Source: Desulfobacterales bacterium
GTDB lineage: Bacteria; Desulfobacterota; Desulfobacteria; Desulfobacterales; RPRI01
Direction of reading: 5' to 3'
Length of the DNA stretch: 7,652 bases
Assembly: GCA_020052975.1 (NCBI GenBank)
Contig: JAGVOC010000089.1
Coordinates: 1-7,652, forward strand
Shown here piece by piece: positions 5,973 to 7,652 of this stretch. Every line of letters starts with the position of its first letter. Position 1 is the stretch's first letter. The position numbers and the translations under genes are program-made. The notes below the pieces were generated by a model, which saw only the letters and a program-made list of their open reading frames with translations, did not search any database and was not told where the DNA came from.

Positions 5973-6022
5973 TTGATGGACTTGTAAAAAGTCTCAAAGT
6001 CGTCACTCCCGTGAAAACGGGA
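5973..6022 (+). repeat. Partial copy of the 947-1110 element end, plus a small hairpin
   Basis: Bases 5973-5993 match the left arm at 947-967 at 18 of 21 positions, including TGTAAAAAGTC against CGTAAAAAGTC. No matching inverted right end is visible before the DUF3786 gene, so the copy is truncated or diverged. It is followed by TCCCGT-GAAA-ACGGGA (6007-6022), a perfect 6-bp stem with a GAAA tetraloop. The arrangement would place a structured repeat in the 5' leader of the gene. Confidence 0.55.
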
Positions 6023-6053
6023 ATGTTATGCAAAGATCTCGAACAGGTAAAGT

Positions 6054-6860
6054 ATGACTCAACTGAATAATCCCATGGAAATCTTCAGGTTACTTGAAAA
6101 ATCAAATTGCAGGCAGTGCAACGAACCGACATGTCTGGCATTTGCTGTCGCCGTTTTTAAAGGACAAAGGCAGGTTGATGAATGCCCTCATCTGGAGAGG
6201 GATATAATCGAGCGGTTTGGCTCGAAAACCGAAAAAAGAGCGAACTCGGCACAGGATATTGACGAGACTTTAGAACAGCTTAAAAGAAAAATATCCACGA
6301 TAGACCTCTCTTCATCAGCGAAGAGGTTGGGCGGGAAGTTTTCTGATAATAAATTGACGCTCAAGATTCTTGGTAAGGACTTCAGTGTTGATTCAAAAGG
6401 GAACCTTTCATCAGATATACATATACACCAATGGGTTGTTTTACCAGTGCTCAATTATATAATCGATGGCGCTGGAATACCTGTTTCCGGTAAATGGGTT
6501 CCGTTCAGGGAACTGAAAAATGGAAAGACATGGTATCGGTTATTCGGGCAGAGATGCGAAAAACCCTTAAAAAAAGTTGCGGACACCTATACGGATCTTT
6601 TTGAGGACATGATTCACCTCTTCAACGGAAGAAAAGTGGAGAATCATTATGAATCTGATATTTCACTTGTTCTGCACCCCCTTCCAAAAGTGCCGATCCT
6701 GATTTGCTACTGGAAGCCGGAAGAGGGTCTTGAATCGGATCTCAATTTGTTTTTTGATTCAACAGCGGAAGATAACCTTAGGATTGAATCCCTGTTTGCT
6801 ATTGGTACCGGGCTCGTCAGGATGTTTGAAAAGATAGCTTTGAGGCACGGTATGCAATAA
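6054..6860 (+). CDS. DUF3786 protein with N-terminal four-cysteine Fe-S domain
   Basis: The 268-residue product begins with a short Fe-S domain: C19, C22, C27 and C44 in NCRQCNEPTCLAFAVAVFKG...DECPHL. This is the CxxCx4C...C pattern found in the PF04060-type domain of corrinoid/CODH gamma-type proteins. A charged linker covers about residues 55-90. The rest, about 95-262, matches DUF3786, with HQWVVLPVLNYIIDGAG, GKWVPFREL, HPLPKVPILICYWKPEEG and a final LFAIGTGLVRMFEKIA. DUF3786 proteins are common in anaerobic Desulfobacterota and similar lineages and have no established biochemical role. No signal peptide or membrane helix is seen, so it is probably cytoplasmic. AGGT lies 6 bases before the ATG. 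It stands alone between divergent and unrelated neighbours. The assignment to the family is fairly sure; function is unknown. Confidence 0.82.
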   Translation: MTQLNNPMEIFRLLEKSNCRQCNEPTCLAFAVAVFKGQRQVDECPHLERDIIERFGSKTEKRANSAQDIDETLEQLKRKISTIDLSSSAKRLGGKFSDNKLTLKILGKDFSVDSKGNLSSDIHIHQWVVLPVLNYIIDGAGIPVSGKWVPFRELKNGKTWYRLFGQRCEKPLKKVADTYTDLFEDMIHLFNGRKVENHYESDISLVLHPLPKVPILICYWKPEEGLESDLNLFFDSTAEDNLRIESLFAIGTGLVRMFEKIALRHGMQ

Positions 6861-6999
6861 TCATTTCGTTCCTTCCCCGGCAGCCGGGGGTCCGCGATTT
6901 CCCCACCCCAGCTATAGTCCAGATACCCTATCCGTGATAGTTTCAAGATCCGTCACCTGAGCCCTTAAAGGATGTCCCCCAAGTTCGCCCCTAAGCAAC
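6861..6999. other. Gene-free stretch with small hairpins
   Basis: No coding region is supported here. A perfect CCCCGG-CAG-CCGGGG hairpin (6875-6889) follows the DUF3786 stop by 14 bases and may help end that transcript, but there is no T-tract. A short CTATC-CGT-GATAG palindrome lies at 6928-6940. The remaining sequence (for example GGATGTCCCCCAAGTT, 6970-6985) resembles worn repeat debris rather than a gene. Confidence 0.45.
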
Positions 7000-7188
7000 T
7001 AATTAGTGTCCATCCGGAAACAAATTATGGACACTAGTGCGTTTCCAATCTGGAAATCGGCAATTTGGGGCAAGCTCAAGGAAATCAAGGGATTTCGCGG
7101 AGGCATACGCAATGTATGCCGCACAAGAAATCCCGCAGATTGACACCGAGATCGCACAAAAGGGCCATTTCCGGATGGAAACTAATTA
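7000..7188. repeat. 189-bp highly structured inverted-repeat (MITE-like) element
   Basis: Terminal arms 7000-7020 and 7168-7188 are inverted copies that differ at one position (TAATTAGTGTCCATCCGGAA against TAATTAGTTTCCATCCGGAA). The interior is full of hairpins. TAGTGTCCAT at 7004-7013 pairs with ATGGACACTA at 7027-7036. GGGATTTC at 7089-7096 pairs with GAAATCCC at 7127-7134. Nested inside that pair, GGCATAC at 7102-7108 pairs with GTATGCC at 7114-7120. It has no coding content. The combination suggests a non-autonomous mobile element or a repeat family transcribed as a folded RNA. A target-site duplication is not clear, because the TAATTA edges are themselves palindromic. Confidence 0.66.
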
Positions 7189-7214
7189 TTATTTGTATTA
7201 AAAACATATGATGA

Positions 7215-7243
7215 TTGAAATAATTGTGGCAAAATAATATGAT
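7215..7243 (+). promoter_or_regulatory. Sigma70-like promoter of the CoA-transferase gene
   Basis: TTGAAA (7215-7220) and TATGAT (7238-7243) are separated by exactly 17 bases in an A+T-rich region, just downstream of the inverted-repeat element. Transcription would start near 7250, about 58 bases before the ATG. Confidence 0.6.
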
Positions 7244-7252
7244 AAAATATCA

Positions 7253-7280
7253 CACGGATAATCTGGAAAAGTGATCCGTG
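7253..7280 (+). promoter_or_regulatory. Palindrome at the predicted transcription start, possible operator
   Basis: CACGGAT (7253-7259) and ATCCGTG (7274-7280) form an interrupted 7-bp palindrome with a 14-base centre, directly after the predicted start site. The position suits a repressor site, or an mRNA hairpin in the leader. No regulator gene is visible in the window. Confidence 0.42.
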
Positions 7281-7307
7281 AGCTACAACTAAATATGGAG
7301 ATCTGAG

Positions 7308-7652
7308 ATGAATATCATCGAAGAAGGTCAAAACCCCCTTTTTATGGATCCGGACCCGGATAAGGCTCGTGAATTTTTCCGGAAAAAACCCCGGGCCATG
7401 ACCGACAAACGGATGACGGAAAAAGAGGCTGTGGATAAGTTGATACCGGATGGATGTTATCTGGCCATTGGCGGATTCGGGGCAAACAGGATTCCCACAG
7501 CCATTCTTCATGAGATTTTGCGCGCCCGGCGCAGGAATCTGGGGTTTTTGGGACATACATCCACGCATGATTTTCAGCTGTTGTGCGCCGGCAATTGCCT
7601 GAAAAAAGTCGATGTTGCTTATATTATCGGCCTTGAAGCGCGCGGCCTGTCA
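7308..7652 (+). CDS. Class I CoA-transferase alpha subunit, N-terminal part
   Basis: The 115 codons run off the right window edge with no stop. A GGAG site lies 7 bases before ATG 7308. After a variable charged leader (residues 1-35, with MDPDPDKAREFFRKKPRAM), the family core begins: MTEKEAVDKLIPDGCYLAIG, then GGFGANRIPTAILHEILRA (residues 55-73). LGFLGHTSTHDFQLL and VDVAYIIGLEARGLS follow. This is the N-terminal domain of family I CoA-transferases, closest in appearance to glutaconate CoA-transferase alpha-like proteins, which move CoA between carboxylic acids. The substrate cannot be read from this fragment, and the catalytic glutamate would be on the beta subunit expected downstream. The promoter and palindrome upstream suggest it starts a new, regulated operon, probably for acid or aromatic/fatty acid catabolism. 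That last point is inference. Confidence 0.86.
   Translation, partial: MNIIEEGQNPLFMDPDPDKAREFFRKKPRAMTDKRMTEKEAVDKLIPDGCYLAIGGFGANRIPTAILHEILRARRRNLGFLGHTSTHDFQLLCAGNCLKKVDVAYIIGLEARGLS

Noticed and set aside
6707..6946. Minus-strand frame of 79 codons over the end of the DUF3786 gene
   Set aside because: Most of it is antisense to the DUF3786 gene, no ribosome site is visible, and the unique part is too short to assign to a family.
7182..7568. Minus-strand frame of 128 codons opposite the CoA-transferase start
   Set aside because: It runs antisense through a recognisable CoA-transferase domain and its promoter, with no family motif.

Overview
The window looks like a chromosomal piece of an anaerobic, deltaproteobacterial-type bacterium (Desulfobacterota, sulfate-reducing or syntrophic). 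This rests on a two-subunit formate dehydrogenase of the Desulfovibrio type, FdhE, a DUF3786 protein, a DUF4384 protein, a class I CoA-transferase, and several short inverted-repeat elements between genes. The assignment comes from gene content and recalled family resemblance, not from a search.

Layout. Plus strand, 1-842: the last 38 codons of a formate dehydrogenase catalytic subunit, then its three-cluster iron-sulfur subunit, closed by a hairpin with a perfect 12-bp stem. From 947 to 1110 lies a short element with terminal inverted repeats that runs into the apparent 5' end of fdhE. A better fdhE start (1166) lies just past it. fdhE (1166-2050) is followed after 2 bases by a 48-residue membrane microprotein with a C-terminal CxxC (2053-2199) and, almost at once, by a membrane polyferredoxin (2205-3098). 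The end of the polyferredoxin gene and the convergent intergenic space are made of a 33-base imperfect inverted repeat with a T-rich tail.

Minus strand, 5773 down to 3152: a compact run of four exported proteins. In transcription order these are a thioredoxin-fold protein with a CPHC site, a peroxiredoxin with a single cysteine, a TlpA-like thioredoxin with WCGPC, and a DUF4384 protein. Three have exported thiol-redox folds, yet no DsbD or CcdA is present. The polyferredoxin/CxxC microprotein pair, on the converging transcript, is a speculative candidate for moving electrons across the membrane.

Plus strand, 5915-6860: a promoter-like site, a partial copy of the same terminal-repeat sequence, and a DUF3786 protein with an N-terminal four-cysteine Fe-S domain. 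From 6861 to 7307 there is no gene. This stretch holds small GC-rich hairpins, a 189-bp highly structured inverted-repeat element (7000-7188), and a well-spaced sigma70-like promoter followed by a palindrome. It ends in the first 115 codons of a class I CoA-transferase alpha subunit (7308 to the window edge).

No rRNA, tRNA, CRISPR array or transposase gene was recognised. The most interesting points are the repeat-derived apparent fdhE N-terminus, the repeat-derived polyferredoxin C-terminus that also serves as a terminator, the CxxC microprotein beside the polyferredoxin, and the envelope thiol-redox cassette.
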